Source: Halobacillus fulvus | Lineage (GTDB): Bacteria; Bacillota; Bacilli; Bacillales; Halobacillaceae | Assembly: GCA_004078665.1 (NCBI GenBank) | Contig: SCFO01000006.1 | Location: forward strand, 1-64,000 | Reading direction: 5' to 3' | DNA: 64,000 bases | Shown here: positions 34,324-43,700 of the stretch, one piece after another | Position numbering within the stretch: position 1 is the stretch's first letter | How the letters are laid out: every line of letters begins with the position of its first letter | Notes under the pieces: generated by a model | What the model saw: only the letters and a program-made list of their open reading frames with translations | Told to the model about the DNA's origin: nothing | Database searches by the model: none | Made by a program: the position numbers and the translations under genes

Positions 34324-35217
34324 ATGGCTACGAAAAGCAAAAATAAATATTTGTCGACTACAGCACTCTCCAAAGAGTTAAACATTGAAGTTAAACAGGT
34401 GTTTAAAATGTTTCTCGGACACGGGTTAATTGAAAGAGAGAACGATCAGTGGGTGTTGACGGATAAAGGCAAAGAAAATGGCGGAGTCGTCAAGAAACTC
34501 CCGAGTGTTGGGGAGTACATAGCATGGGAAGAAAGTATTAAACAGAGCCCGTTCGTTTCCAATAAAAAAGAGAAGTTATTAAGTACAACTGCCTTAAGTA
34601 AGCATTTTGGCGTATCCAAATTTAAAATGAACCCTGTTTTATCTGAGCTGGGATTGATTCAAAAAAGCGTGAAGGGTTGGGTCGTCACAAACCTCGGGAA
34701 ATTGAGAGGCGGTAAGCAGTTTGAACACGAAAAAACGGGAGTTCCCTATGTAAACTGGCCAGAGAGCATCTTGGAAAATAAGAGATTGGTCGAAACGATG
34801 GAAGAGATGCAAGTAGATGAAAAGGACACGAAAGTTGAGACAGTAGAACCCAAACCTGTGGAGTTCCGCGAGAAGTTTGAAGCGAAACATAGAGCAGCAG
34901 ACGGTCATTACGTGAGATCTCGGGCTGAAATGTTGATTGATAACTGGTTGTACATGTCAGAAATCGTCCATGCCTATGAACGGAAATTGCCGGTAGAGGA
35001 AGAAGTTTATACGGACTTTTATTTGCCCGTGGGGAAGGTTTATATTGAGTACTGGGGCATGGAGAATGATCCGAAGTATGTAAACCGGAAAAATGAGAAG
35101 CTGAAGGTGTATGAGAAGTATGGATTTCATCTGATTGAACTGCATGATTCGGACATTCAGAATTTGGATGATGTGTTGCCGAAGAAGCTCTTGAAGTTTG
35201 GGATTCAGGCTTATTAA
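34324..35217 (+). CDS. Two-winged-helix protein with C-terminal PD-(D/E)XK-like nuclease domain
   Basis: 297 residues. Two repeats of about 45 residues (9-54 and 85-130) each begin with LSTTALSK followed by a helix-turn-helix-like segment and a GWVVT/QWVLT wing: tandem winged helices likely to bind DNA. A charged linker (155-190) leads to a C-terminal domain with RSRAEMLIDNWLY (Glu202), YTDFYLP (Asp231), VYIEYWGMEND (Glu242) and RKNEKLKVYEKYGF (Lys258/260), a layout compatible with Vsr/PD-(D/E)XK nucleases. Start ATG with AGGAGG. Divergent from the HNH gene and flanked by a terminator. Role in defence is inferred from position. Confidence 0.65.
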   Translation: MATKSKNKYLSTTALSKELNIEVKQVFKMFLGHGLIERENDQWVLTDKGKENGGVVKKLPSVGEYIAWEESIKQSPFVSNKKEKLLSTTALSKHFGVSKFKMNPVLSELGLIQKSVKGWVVTNLGKLRGGKQFEHEKTGVPYVNWPESILENKRLVETMEEMQVDEKDTKVETVEPKPVEFREKFEAKHRAADGHYVRSRAEMLIDNWLYMSEIVHAYERKLPVEEEVYTDFYLPVGKVYIEYWGMENDPKYVNRKNEKLKVYEKYGFHLIELHDSDIQNLDDVLPKKLLKFGIQAY

Positions 35218-35222
35218 ATAAT

Positions 35223-35261
35223 AAAAAGCGTGGAATTAACATACTAACTTCCACGCTTTTT
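35223..35261. terminator. Bidirectional terminator
   Basis: AAAAAGCGTGGAA / TTCCACGCTTTTT perfect 13-bp stem between the convergent winged-helix gene and the McrC-like gene; T-runs on both strands. Confidence 0.9.
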
Positions 35262-35262
35262 T

Positions 35263-36735
35263 TCATACGCTAAGGAGTTTTAAACACTCTGCCAACGTTT
35301 TTCTGATGCTGTCATTATGAGCTCCAGCCACCATCTGAACTGCCCCCATGCCATACTTCTTATGAAAGCTTTCCTCAAAATACCTCATCACCGCAGCATC
35401 CTCCTCCAACGTCGGAGTTAGGATATAAACCTCTTTCACAGCCCTCTTCCCTGTCTCACGGTGAAGAATTCCATCCCTGTATTTATGCATCTCCCCAAGC
35501 GCCGTCCCAAGATTTCCTGGAACCCTGTACTTCGGATCGAACACAATGATGCTGTCTTCTCCCTCGAGGACGATATCCGGGATCATGCGCTGTGTATAGG
35601 TGTGGAACTCCTTCGTATTAGCCTGGTAGACGCGTTGAAAGTACAGCGTCATACCTCCGCGCAGATCGATCCGGCTTTCTTTGTTTTCAGCGAGATTGAG
35701 GAAAAGGCCTTCTTTTGTTATACGGAAAATCTGTGCCGGGTTTTTCAGGTAGCCGAGTTCCCTCAAGTAGCGAATGATTTTCATGAAGCACCACATTTCG
35801 TACAGCTCAAAGGTATCCTTCAGAGCAATTGGGTATTCGAACCCGACACCTTCCTGAGCATGCTTATAAAGGCGGTCGAACCACTGATACCAGAGTCGAT
35901 AGACAGGGTGTTTCCTGAATTTTTGGGTGACGGTATAGCTCCCTCTGTGTGAGGAGATACCGTCCAAAAAAGCTCCATTCAGCCATCGCTTCAAAACCGA
36001 ACGGTATGCTTTCGCCTGTCGTGCAATCTCAACCCTTTCAACGGTTTCGTAGCGACCGAGCAGCATCAATAAATCGATTGCCTGCTTTTTTACGATGCGG
36101 TTCTCATACACATCAGTCGTCTCGAACGTCTTCTCTGTATAGACATGAGGCGGTATGTCCGTCCCGTAGCCTTTCCGATCGAGCCAGGTCATCGTTGAAT
36201 GGGATACGCGGCGTACTTTATCCCGTTTCATCATGAGCGGCTGCTTCTCCAATCTTCGGAAGGGCTGGGCACTGATTTTCGTAAAGACTTGGCGTAGCTG
36301 ATGGAAGGAGCGATCGATATAGGCCCATTGTGTCCAGGAAACGTCGCGGCTCCTTCCCGAAGAATCGACGCCCGTTTCAAGTCCGCTCAGTTGGAAGCAG
36401 ATATTCGCTTCTTGGAGAATCTCTTCCACCATGAGGTCAAACTGCTCCGCGGTCAGCTTGCGTGAGTCTGGATAAACGAAAGCATCATGTTGCTCCCCAT
36501 TTACTTGCACATTCAGCGTGCCGGCCTGAAACGGAGTCAGAAAGGTCGCATAGTGGAAGGAATCTCTTTTGTAAAAGGGCATCGGAACATCTTGCATCCT
36601 TATGTCCGGGTGCTCTCCCTTGAAACGAAGCTGGTACTCTGTCGCCTCCGTCAAATAAGCTTTTGAAAAAGGGATCCAGCCAAGCTCTGCCTCCTTCAGT
36701 TCCAGCCGGCTATCTCCAGAATTGAGTAGCGCCAT
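35263..36735 (-). CDS. McrC-like protein, DUF2357 plus PD-(D/E)XK nuclease
   Basis: 490 residues. The N-terminal part is a DUF2357-type domain (AELGWIPFSKAYLTEATEY, with PMPFYKRDSFHYATFLTPF). The C-terminal nuclease contains KDTFELYEMWCFMKIIRYL, then MIPDIVLEGEDSIIVFDPKYRVPG, which supplies the D...DxK catalytic signature near residues 390-405. DUF2357 proteins are McrC homologues that act as nuclease partners of a McrB AAA+ motor. Its start overlaps the ATPase gene end by 26 nt, so they are coupled. Expected role: cleavage of modified DNA, as type IV restriction. Confidence 0.8.
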   Translation of the reverse strand: MALLNSGDSRLELKEAELGWIPFSKAYLTEATEYQLRFKGEHPDIRMQDVPMPFYKRDSFHYATFLTPFQAGTLNVQVNGEQHDAFVYPDSRKLTAEQFDLMVEEILQEANICFQLSGLETGVDSSGRSRDVSWTQWAYIDRSFHQLRQVFTKISAQPFRRLEKQPLMMKRDKVRRVSHSTMTWLDRKGYGTDIPPHVYTEKTFETTDVYENRIVKKQAIDLLMLLGRYETVERVEIARQAKAYRSVLKRWLNGAFLDGISSHRGSYTVTQKFRKHPVYRLWYQWFDRLYKHAQEGVGFEYPIALKDTFELYEMWCFMKIIRYLRELGYLKNPAQIFRITKEGLFLNLAENKESRIDLRGGMTLYFQRVYQANTKEFHTYTQRMIPDIVLEGEDSIIVFDPKYRVPGNLGTALGEMHKYRDGILHRETGKRAVKEVYILTPTLEEDAAVMRYFEESFHKKYGMGAVQMVAGAHNDSIRKTLAECLKLLSV

Positions 36736-38938
36736 ACTGTTCCAGCTCCTCTTTCATCCGTTTGACGTGCTGCAAAGAGACCGATTCTGCCCCGAAGTGG
36801 ACCTCCAGCCAATCTTCGAGCTCATCCAGCATGATGGAAATCCTCTCGTCCCCGCGCACTTTCGTCAACACTTTTTCCGAAATGACCCGGTCAAGGGCTT
36901 CGATATGCTCGATTCTGAACTCCTCCGGAAGCTGGAGATTGGCGTACAGCTTCTGCATAATTTCACTCATCGTCCGGTAACCGAAGTGTAGATCGAAGCC
37001 AGCGAGGGATGCGTGTAGCTCCTTTAATAAAATGAATTCTTTCTCAAGAAGGACTTTATGGTCCGGGTCGACACGCTTCCAGTAAGACTCGAAATCGACA
37101 TCAGAGAGTGTCATGACAAAGGCACGGTCCAGCACTTTATCGGAAATCGAGTGGGTCGTCTCATCAACGTTGATTGTACCGAGAATATAAATGTTCGGAG
37201 GAATCAACACCTTCTTGGGAATATCCTCGATCGTATCATCGTTGTGCAAAGAGATTTCCTTTCGTGACTCTACGGCACTCAAGTAGTCGCTTAGGTAGTA
37301 CTCTACCCGTGCCAGATTCATCTCATCAAGCAGGATGAAGTGAGGCTTTTCTCGCTCTTTGAGTGCATTGAGCAGCACCGTTAGGAATTCTGTTTTTACA
37401 TACCTTTTCTCAAACGAGCTGTAGTATCCGAAGAGAGCGCTCGCGTCAGTCCAATCAGGTCTGACCGGGATGATCGTGAAATACGGATTTTCACTCTCAT
37501 ACTCAAGTCCATAGACAGCGTTCGCATACAAACGGCACAGCTGTGTCTTCCCTGTTCCTGAGATTCCGCTCAGCAGGACGAAGTGTTTATCGTCAAGAGC
37601 TGTCAGGTTCAGGTGGAGGTCTCGGATAATATCCTGGGAAAAGGTAAATGAGCTGTTGGTGATCGTGTTGTATATCCCTTCGAAGTAAAAATTCGGGTCA
37701 AGCGTATCGGCACCGTCCTCATCATCGCCGGAAGTTGCAACTGTCGATTCCGATTCCTCCTCGGGAAGGACCAGCTTTTCACTCGCATGGGCGAAAAGGA
37801 GTGCGGCGTCGAGGAGTCTTTTTTTCACAATATGAGCCCCTTCAACAAACGATTGTGATTCATTATCGAAGCTTCCAACGAAATACCGTTGATTATCGGC
37901 TTCGATTCCATGATCAGTCAACAGTTCCATCGCCTTTTTCATCACCTTCTGATTGTCGAGGTTATGCGTCGAGAAGGCCTTGGCAATCCACCACTCCTTA
38001 ATGCCGTCACCGAGCAACCTACGGGCATTCGTATAGATGTGGTTGTGACCCTCCATTTGTACCATGATTGTTTGAAACGGTGAGGACTTGTCGAAGTAGT
38101 CGAAGTAATAAAAGAAGCCCTTCGTCAGCAGCTGATCCCCGTCATAAATATGAAACGCCTGACGCTTCGCATTCGATTTGTAGTCCTCGAGAGCTGAAAT
38201 CGTCACCTCATAATCCCGACCGATCAGATGGGTCGATTCAATGTCACGGATAGAGGCAAGACTCATCAGCGCATCAAACGCCTTTTTGCCGATCTCCTTA
38301 TCTTCGCTTATGTATTGCCTTACACCACTAAGTCCACTCCACGCGGACAACAATTCCTGGATCAAATCCTCCTCAGCGATTGATTCGGAAAAAAGGAGGC
38401 TTCGACCGATTTGGAACCAAGGACGCCTCCGAGGTTTAACCTGATCTTTGATGTACTTTATGAACGCTTCGAGAGGGATCTCCTCTTTCTCCTTTGTTCC
38501 CGTATAAATGGAGTAGTTGGAGGGAATTTCATTCAGGAAGCCATGAATCTTATCATTCCGCTCCATGGCCCACATCGGGATGAAGCTTGTTTCGATATGT
38601 AAAAGGAAAGCTTCCTCATAGCCGTTGAGTTCCAGTGTAAAAAGGTTGTACTCCTTGCCGTCCATTTTCCGGAACAGCCCCGTGTAGTACTTTCGTCCGA
38701 TATCGGAATCCTTTTTCTTCTCAGCGTATTTTGGGTTCCTGGCATCGTGGTATGTCGTCGTTAGCGTCGTATCATAGCTTCGTATGTAATACTCGTCATT
38801 CAGTTCGATGTCTATCTGGTCGACGAATCGCTTAAAAATCGGTTTAATGACGGGAGAGACTTCGTCGAGTACTTTGCGGCAGCGGAGTTCTGTGTTGGGT
38901 TCGTTGAATAAGGTTTGGAAATATGGAAGGTTCAGCAT
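36710..38938 (-). CDS. McrB-like AAA+ motor protein
   Basis: 742 residues. The first about 380 are a large N-terminal region without a recognised fold, presumably the target-recognition part. An acidic linker (EEESESTVATSGDDEDGAD) precedes the AAA+ module: Walker A SGISGTGKTQLCR, Walker B FILLDEMNLARVEYY, sensor GTINVDETTHSISDKVLDRAF. This GT(I/V)NVDETTH version is typical of ATPases paired with DUF2357 nucleases, replacing the GTMNTADRS of classical McrB. ATG 38938 has GGGTG; 38950 has no site. Terminator between it and the upstream GH13 gene. Confidence 0.85.
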   Translation of the reverse strand: MLNLPYFQTLFNEPNTELRCRKVLDEVSPVIKPIFKRFVDQIDIELNDEYYIRSYDTTLTTTYHDARNPKYAEKKKDSDIGRKYYTGLFRKMDGKEYNLFTLELNGYEEAFLLHIETSFIPMWAMERNDKIHGFLNEIPSNYSIYTGTKEKEEIPLEAFIKYIKDQVKPRRRPWFQIGRSLLFSESIAEEDLIQELLSAWSGLSGVRQYISEDKEIGKKAFDALMSLASIRDIESTHLIGRDYEVTISALEDYKSNAKRQAFHIYDGDQLLTKGFFYYFDYFDKSSPFQTIMVQMEGHNHIYTNARRLLGDGIKEWWIAKAFSTHNLDNQKVMKKAMELLTDHGIEADNQRYFVGSFDNESQSFVEGAHIVKKRLLDAALLFAHASEKLVLPEEESESTVATSGDDEDGADTLDPNFYFEGIYNTITNSSFTFSQDIIRDLHLNLTALDDKHFVLLSGISGTGKTQLCRLYANAVYGLEYESENPYFTIIPVRPDWTDASALFGYYSSFEKRYVKTEFLTVLLNALKEREKPHFILLDEMNLARVEYYLSDYLSAVESRKEISLHNDDTIEDIPKKVLIPPNIYILGTINVDETTHSISDKVLDRAFVMTLSDVDFESYWKRVDPDHKVLLEKEFILLKELHASLAGFDLHFGYRTMSEIMQKLYANLQLPEEFRIEHIEALDRVISEKVLTKVRGDERISIMLDELEDWLEVHFGAESVSLQHVKRMKEELEQYGATQFWR

Positions 38939-39010
38939 ATGTTCACCCATTTCTATGATTTTCTACATTATCTCTTATTCTACTGGATAAATAAGGTGGG
39001 TAAAAGAGGT

Positions 39011-39062
39011 AGAGGATGAGAAACACGACTCCTTTTCATGGGGGATCCGCTCCTCATCCTCT
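39011..39062. terminator. Terminator hairpin of the alpha-glucoside operon
   Basis: AGAGGATGAG / CTCATCCTCT 10-bp stem around a 32-nt loop. On the minus strand it is followed by ACCTCTTTTA. It separates the GH13 gene from the McrB gene. Confidence 0.6.
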
Positions 39063-39079
39063 TATTTCATTCATAGCTA

Positions 39080-40747
39080 TTATAAAACCCTATAAACACT
39101 AGCCTCATAAGGTTTAAGCATTCTCAAATCCCTAGAGCCCTCATTCGAAACCACAACCTGCGCTCCATCAATCCGTGTTACGATATCCTCCTCAACCTCC
39201 CGATCTTCTCCAGAAAAATTACAAAGCACAATCAAAGATTCCCCGCCTCCCGCTCTCTCATAAGCGAAGATATGTTCATCCTCCCTCATCAACAAGTCGA
39301 ATCCGCCTTCCGAAAGGATCTCCATTTCTTTACGCAGCTGAATCAGCTTTTGATAATAGTAGAAAATAGACTTCGGGTCGTTTAGAGCCTGCTCGGCGTT
39401 GATGGCGCTATGGTTTTCGTTCACTTGGAGCCAAGGTGTGCCTGTGGTGAAGCCTGCATGGGAGGAGTCGTCCCACTGCATCGGGGTGCGGGCGTTATCG
39501 CGACCTTTCGTGTAGATGGCGTCCATGATCCGTTCATGCGACCAGCCGAGTTCCTTCTTCTCCTTGTACATGTTCAGCGTTTCGATGTCCTGATAGTCTT
39601 CAAGATTATCAAAGTGGACGTTGGTCATGCCGAATTCTTCTCCCTGGTAAATGTAAGGTGTGCCCTGCATCATATGGAGGCAAGTCGCCAGCATTTTTGC
39701 AGACTTCTCGCGGTACTCGCCGTCGTTTCCGAAACGTGAGACGATTCGGGGCTGGTCATGGTTGTTCCAGTACAGGCTATTCCAGCCGCTGCCGTGGAGC
39801 GAGGTCTGCCACTTTTCGAAGTTCTCCTTCAAATCGCGAAGGTCGAGAGGCTTCAGGTTCCACTTGTCTCCCCCATGCTGATCGAGAGACATATGCTCGA
39901 ATGTGAAAATCATATCGAGCTCATTATTTTCAGGATCGGTATAGATTACAGCATCATCCGGAGTCGTACCCGGCATTTCGCCGACGGTCATCACGTCACG
40001 CCCATGCAACACCTCCCCGTGCATTTCACGTAAAAATTCATGGATGCGCGGACCGTTGAGGAAGTAGGGGCCAGGGTCTCCGTACTTTTCTCTATCACTT
40101 ATGTCTCCATCAGCGAATGGTTGATGCTTGGAGATGAAGTTGATGACATCCATCCGGAAACCGTTGACACCTTTATCCAGCCAAAAATTCATCATTTCGT
40201 ACACATCGCTTCTGAGCTCAGGATTCTCCCAGTTCAAGTCCGGCTGTTTTTCTGCGAACAAGTGCAAGTAATACTGCCCGGTTTCCTCGTCATATTTCCA
40301 AGCGGATCCGCTGAAGATCGAGCCCCAGTTAGTTGGCGGAGTTCCGTCTTCCTTTCCATCTTTCCAGATATAATAGTCTCGGTACGGGTTGTCCATACTG
40401 CTTCTCGATTCCACAAACCATGGGTGCTCGTCCGAAGTGTGGTTGACGACGAGGTCCATGACGATTTTCAAGCCGCGCTTGTGGGCTTCTTCGAGCAGGC
40501 ATTCCATATCGTCCATCGAGCCAAAAAGATCATCGATTTTTTGGTAATGGCGGATATCATAGCCGTTATCCTCCTGCGGGGAATCATAGACCGGGGACAG
40601 CCAGATGACGTCGATGCCCAAACTTTTGAGATAATCAAGCTTTTCAATGATGCCAGGGATATCGCCGACCCCGTTTCCGGTCGTGTCGTTAAAGCTCTTC
40701 GGATAAATTTGATAAACGGTGCTTGTTTTCCACCATGCGATTGTCAT
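39080..40747 (-). CDS. GH13 alpha-glucosidase (oligo-1,6-glucosidase type)
   Basis: 555 residues, cytoplasmic. Conserved regions in order: VMDLVVNHTSDEHPWF (region I), VNGFRMDVINFISK (nucleophile Asp, region II), VMTVGEMPGTT (acid Glu, region III) and YWNNHDQPRIVSRFG (region IV). VYQIYPKSFNDTTGNGVGD at the start is the GH13_31 signature. The Val after the nucleophile (MDVI) is the family mark of enzymes acting on alpha-1,6 or mixed linkages. ATG 40747 has AAAGGTG; last gene of the operon. Confidence 0.92.
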   Translation of the reverse strand: MTIAWWKTSTVYQIYPKSFNDTTGNGVGDIPGIIEKLDYLKSLGIDVIWLSPVYDSPQEDNGYDIRHYQKIDDLFGSMDDMECLLEEAHKRGLKIVMDLVVNHTSDEHPWFVESRSSMDNPYRDYYIWKDGKEDGTPPTNWGSIFSGSAWKYDEETGQYYLHLFAEKQPDLNWENPELRSDVYEMMNFWLDKGVNGFRMDVINFISKHQPFADGDISDREKYGDPGPYFLNGPRIHEFLREMHGEVLHGRDVMTVGEMPGTTPDDAVIYTDPENNELDMIFTFEHMSLDQHGGDKWNLKPLDLRDLKENFEKWQTSLHGSGWNSLYWNNHDQPRIVSRFGNDGEYREKSAKMLATCLHMMQGTPYIYQGEEFGMTNVHFDNLEDYQDIETLNMYKEKKELGWSHERIMDAIYTKGRDNARTPMQWDDSSHAGFTTGTPWLQVNENHSAINAEQALNDPKSIFYYYQKLIQLRKEMEILSEGGFDLLMREDEHIFAYERAGGGESLIVLCNFSGEDREVEEDIVTRIDGAQVVVSNEGSRDLRMLKPYEASVYRVL

Positions 40748-40772
40748 TGTAATCACCTTTCTTGCGTTCTGT

Positions 40773-43700
40773 TTATTTTTCGATACGCACCGGTCGATCG
40801 TTGCCGATCACGTGTATATTCAAATCGGGGAGGTCGCTGTCGACAGTCACGACAGTTTCGTGATCGTTCACTTCTACATCGAGTTTGACGGTATGCCCAA
40901 GATGGTCGGTCAATATCTGACGGAAGGACGTTTCCACATACACCCGGCAGATGGGTTGATGATAGGCTGAAATATCATTGCCTACCGCACTCCCGAGCTC
41001 TCCCGACTCCGCCACGTTCAGCAGCAAGGCCGTATTCATGCGGACATACACAGGAATCTCATCCACCTGCGATTCACAGTGAATATAAGCTGGTCCTTGC
41101 ATGACTTCATCCGCCCATAAGTCGACCCATTTCCCTTCCGGAAGATAGACGTGACGCCCGATGCTTCCTTCCTCAATAACCGGTGCAACCAGAAGCGATT
41201 CGCCGAACAGATACTCGTCGTATATGCCAGCAACACGTTCATCCTCAGGGAAATCGAGCATGAGCGCCCTCATCAGTGGCTCCCCCTTTTGACAGGCTTT
41301 TTCCGATTCTTGATAGAGATACGGCATCAGGTTCATCCGCAGATTCGCATAGAAGCGGTAGACATTGATGACTTCGTCTTCCCCCGTCCGATCTGCAATG
41401 TTCCAAGGGGTGCGGTCCTGACTGAATTCAGCTTTACTTTCTGCGTGGTACTGCATGATCGGACAGAAGGCCGACATTGATGACGAGCGCATGAACAGCT
41501 CGGCCGTCGGGATCTCTCCGTTGAACCCAGCCAAATCCCATCCCCAGAAGACAATACCGGAAAGTCCAGCGTTCAGTCCGGCGATCAAAGACCGTTTGAA
41601 GGCATCAAACGTCGACCGTTCATCTCCAGCCCAATGGGCAGGGAAGTTCTGCGCGCCTGTATATCCAGCGCGACTGAATGTGATGCCTCCGTTCTGTTGC
41701 GCGAAGTCATAGTAAGATTCGATGTAGTCGTTCGGATACTGGTTGCGCATTTCGCTTCCCTTCTGCCCGTTGGCGAACCGGAGATCCTTACCGAACACGA
41801 ACTCGCCCCCATCCGTCTTGAAGCCGTCGACGCCGAGATCGATGAGATACTGACGCTTGTCGAACCACCACTTCCGTCCTTCCTCATGACTGAAGTCCAT
41901 GATCAGGCTGTTCGTGAACCAATTTTCTGGAATCCGGTATGGGCTGCCATCTGCGTTGGTGACGACGTATCCTTTTTCGATCATATACGCTTCATCCTGG
42001 TCCTTCAGCGGGTGGTGCTGTTTGTTCAAATATTTCTGGATCGGGATTTGCCATAGGATCAGCTTCAGGTTCTCCTCATGGATGTGATCGACCATAGCTT
42101 TCGGGTCCGGCCATCGTCCCCATGAAGGGAATTTCATATCTTCATAACGGTGGACGTGTCCCGGTTGTCCCAGCTCATAGGTGGCATCATTGAACATATA
42201 GTATGTCGCCTCATCGCTCCATTGTTCGAGTACGATGACGGTCGCCGGTATGCCATGACGGTTCGTGGCATCGATTTCACCCTCGACGATCGACTGGCGG
42301 TCCCAGTTGTTGCTTGACATCCAGGGACCGAGAGCCCAAGCCGGAACCATCTCAGGACTTCCCGTGTCTCGTGTGAAAGCTTGGACCTGCTCCTTGTAGC
42401 TCCCGAAATAGAAGCGAGCCGTCGTTTTCCTCACCCCTTCATCCTGCTCTAATACCCACGTGCATTTGTCCTTTAAGGAAGACGCAAGGTCGAAGATGGT
42501 GTACATTTTCGTATCGATATGGCAGCCGTATCCTCTGTTCGTCATATAAAAAGGCATCGGGATATAGGTCCTCGTCCCTTGATCTCTGTACTGATTGTAA
42601 ACATAGCAGTCGATAATTTCTCCTCGCTGCTCCGTTGCATTGTAGCGCTCACCAAACCCGTAATAGCGTTCTCCCTCAGGGGCGTACCAATGAATTTGGA
42701 ATTCTTGAACTGTCCCAACCGGATCCTCTTTCCACTCGATCGGCGGGACGAGTGGGTGGGTTCGTAGAATTTCCTCTTCCTTACGATAGAGGATAATGGC
42801 AGGGACATCGGTCTGCACTTCCAGACGGAGTTCTCCATTATTAAGAAACGCTTCTTTTTGTTCCACGGGATCCGACACTACACCATCCTGATTGATCATC
42901 AGATCCAAGTGCTTCTCTTGCAACTCTATGGTAAGTCTATTCTTTTCACCGAAGCCGATCTCTAGTGCCTGTTCGTTAACATTGAACAGGGTGAACGATT
43001 CAGCTTCCTTCTTGTCCCGTGTATGGATCGCGTATTTCTCAGAATGAAGCATCCTCCCTCCTGCGAATGCTACATGAAACACATAGGAGTAGTGACCGTG
43101 TGCGGGAAAAGGCGGAACCTTTCCTTCATAAATAAAAACGTCTCCTACCTCTTTCACCTTCAGAGGGTACGATTGTTTCCAGTCGCTCGCTTCGCCCTGA
43201 ATATGAAGCTCGACTTTTTCAACATCTTCTCCGCTGATAATCTGGCAGGCGAAACGGGTATGATCTTCGAGCGTCGGAAAATGAGGCGACCTCTCAGTTT
43301 GTTGAGGCAGGTACACGTTTTCATTCCCAAGGGGGTCATGAACGATTTTCTCTTCGCTCTCGTCCTCTGAAGCGTAATGATCGAATAAAGACAGGATGAC
43401 ATCGCCAAGCCCGTCTTTGGAAGAGTCGTTTTTAGCTTTGTGAGCAAGAAGGTGAGCTTTTTCGTTTTCATATTTTTCTAAATAGTAGAGAGCCATCATA
43501 GCCGTCGCTGCCTTCGAAGTTCGTTCTGCCCCACGGTATGGAAGCATGCCATCCTCCTGCTCCAGATACAGCATCATTTGCTTGGTCGCTTCAACCATGA
43601 TCAGGTCTTCGGGGGAAAACAGTCCATACGGCATGACGGCGAGCGTCTGATCGACGGATAGTCCTCGTTCATTTTTGCCATTCAATGCCGTTCCGCCAGC

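Noticed and set aside
33318-38938. Full Dnd/Ssp phosphorothioation system
   Set aside because: Only a reader-type nuclease is present; no dndBCDE, sspABCD or similar genes are in the window.
40040-40888. Plus-strand frame of 282 codons opposite the GH13 gene
   Set aside because: Antisense shadow; GH13 has all catalytic motifs on the minus strand.
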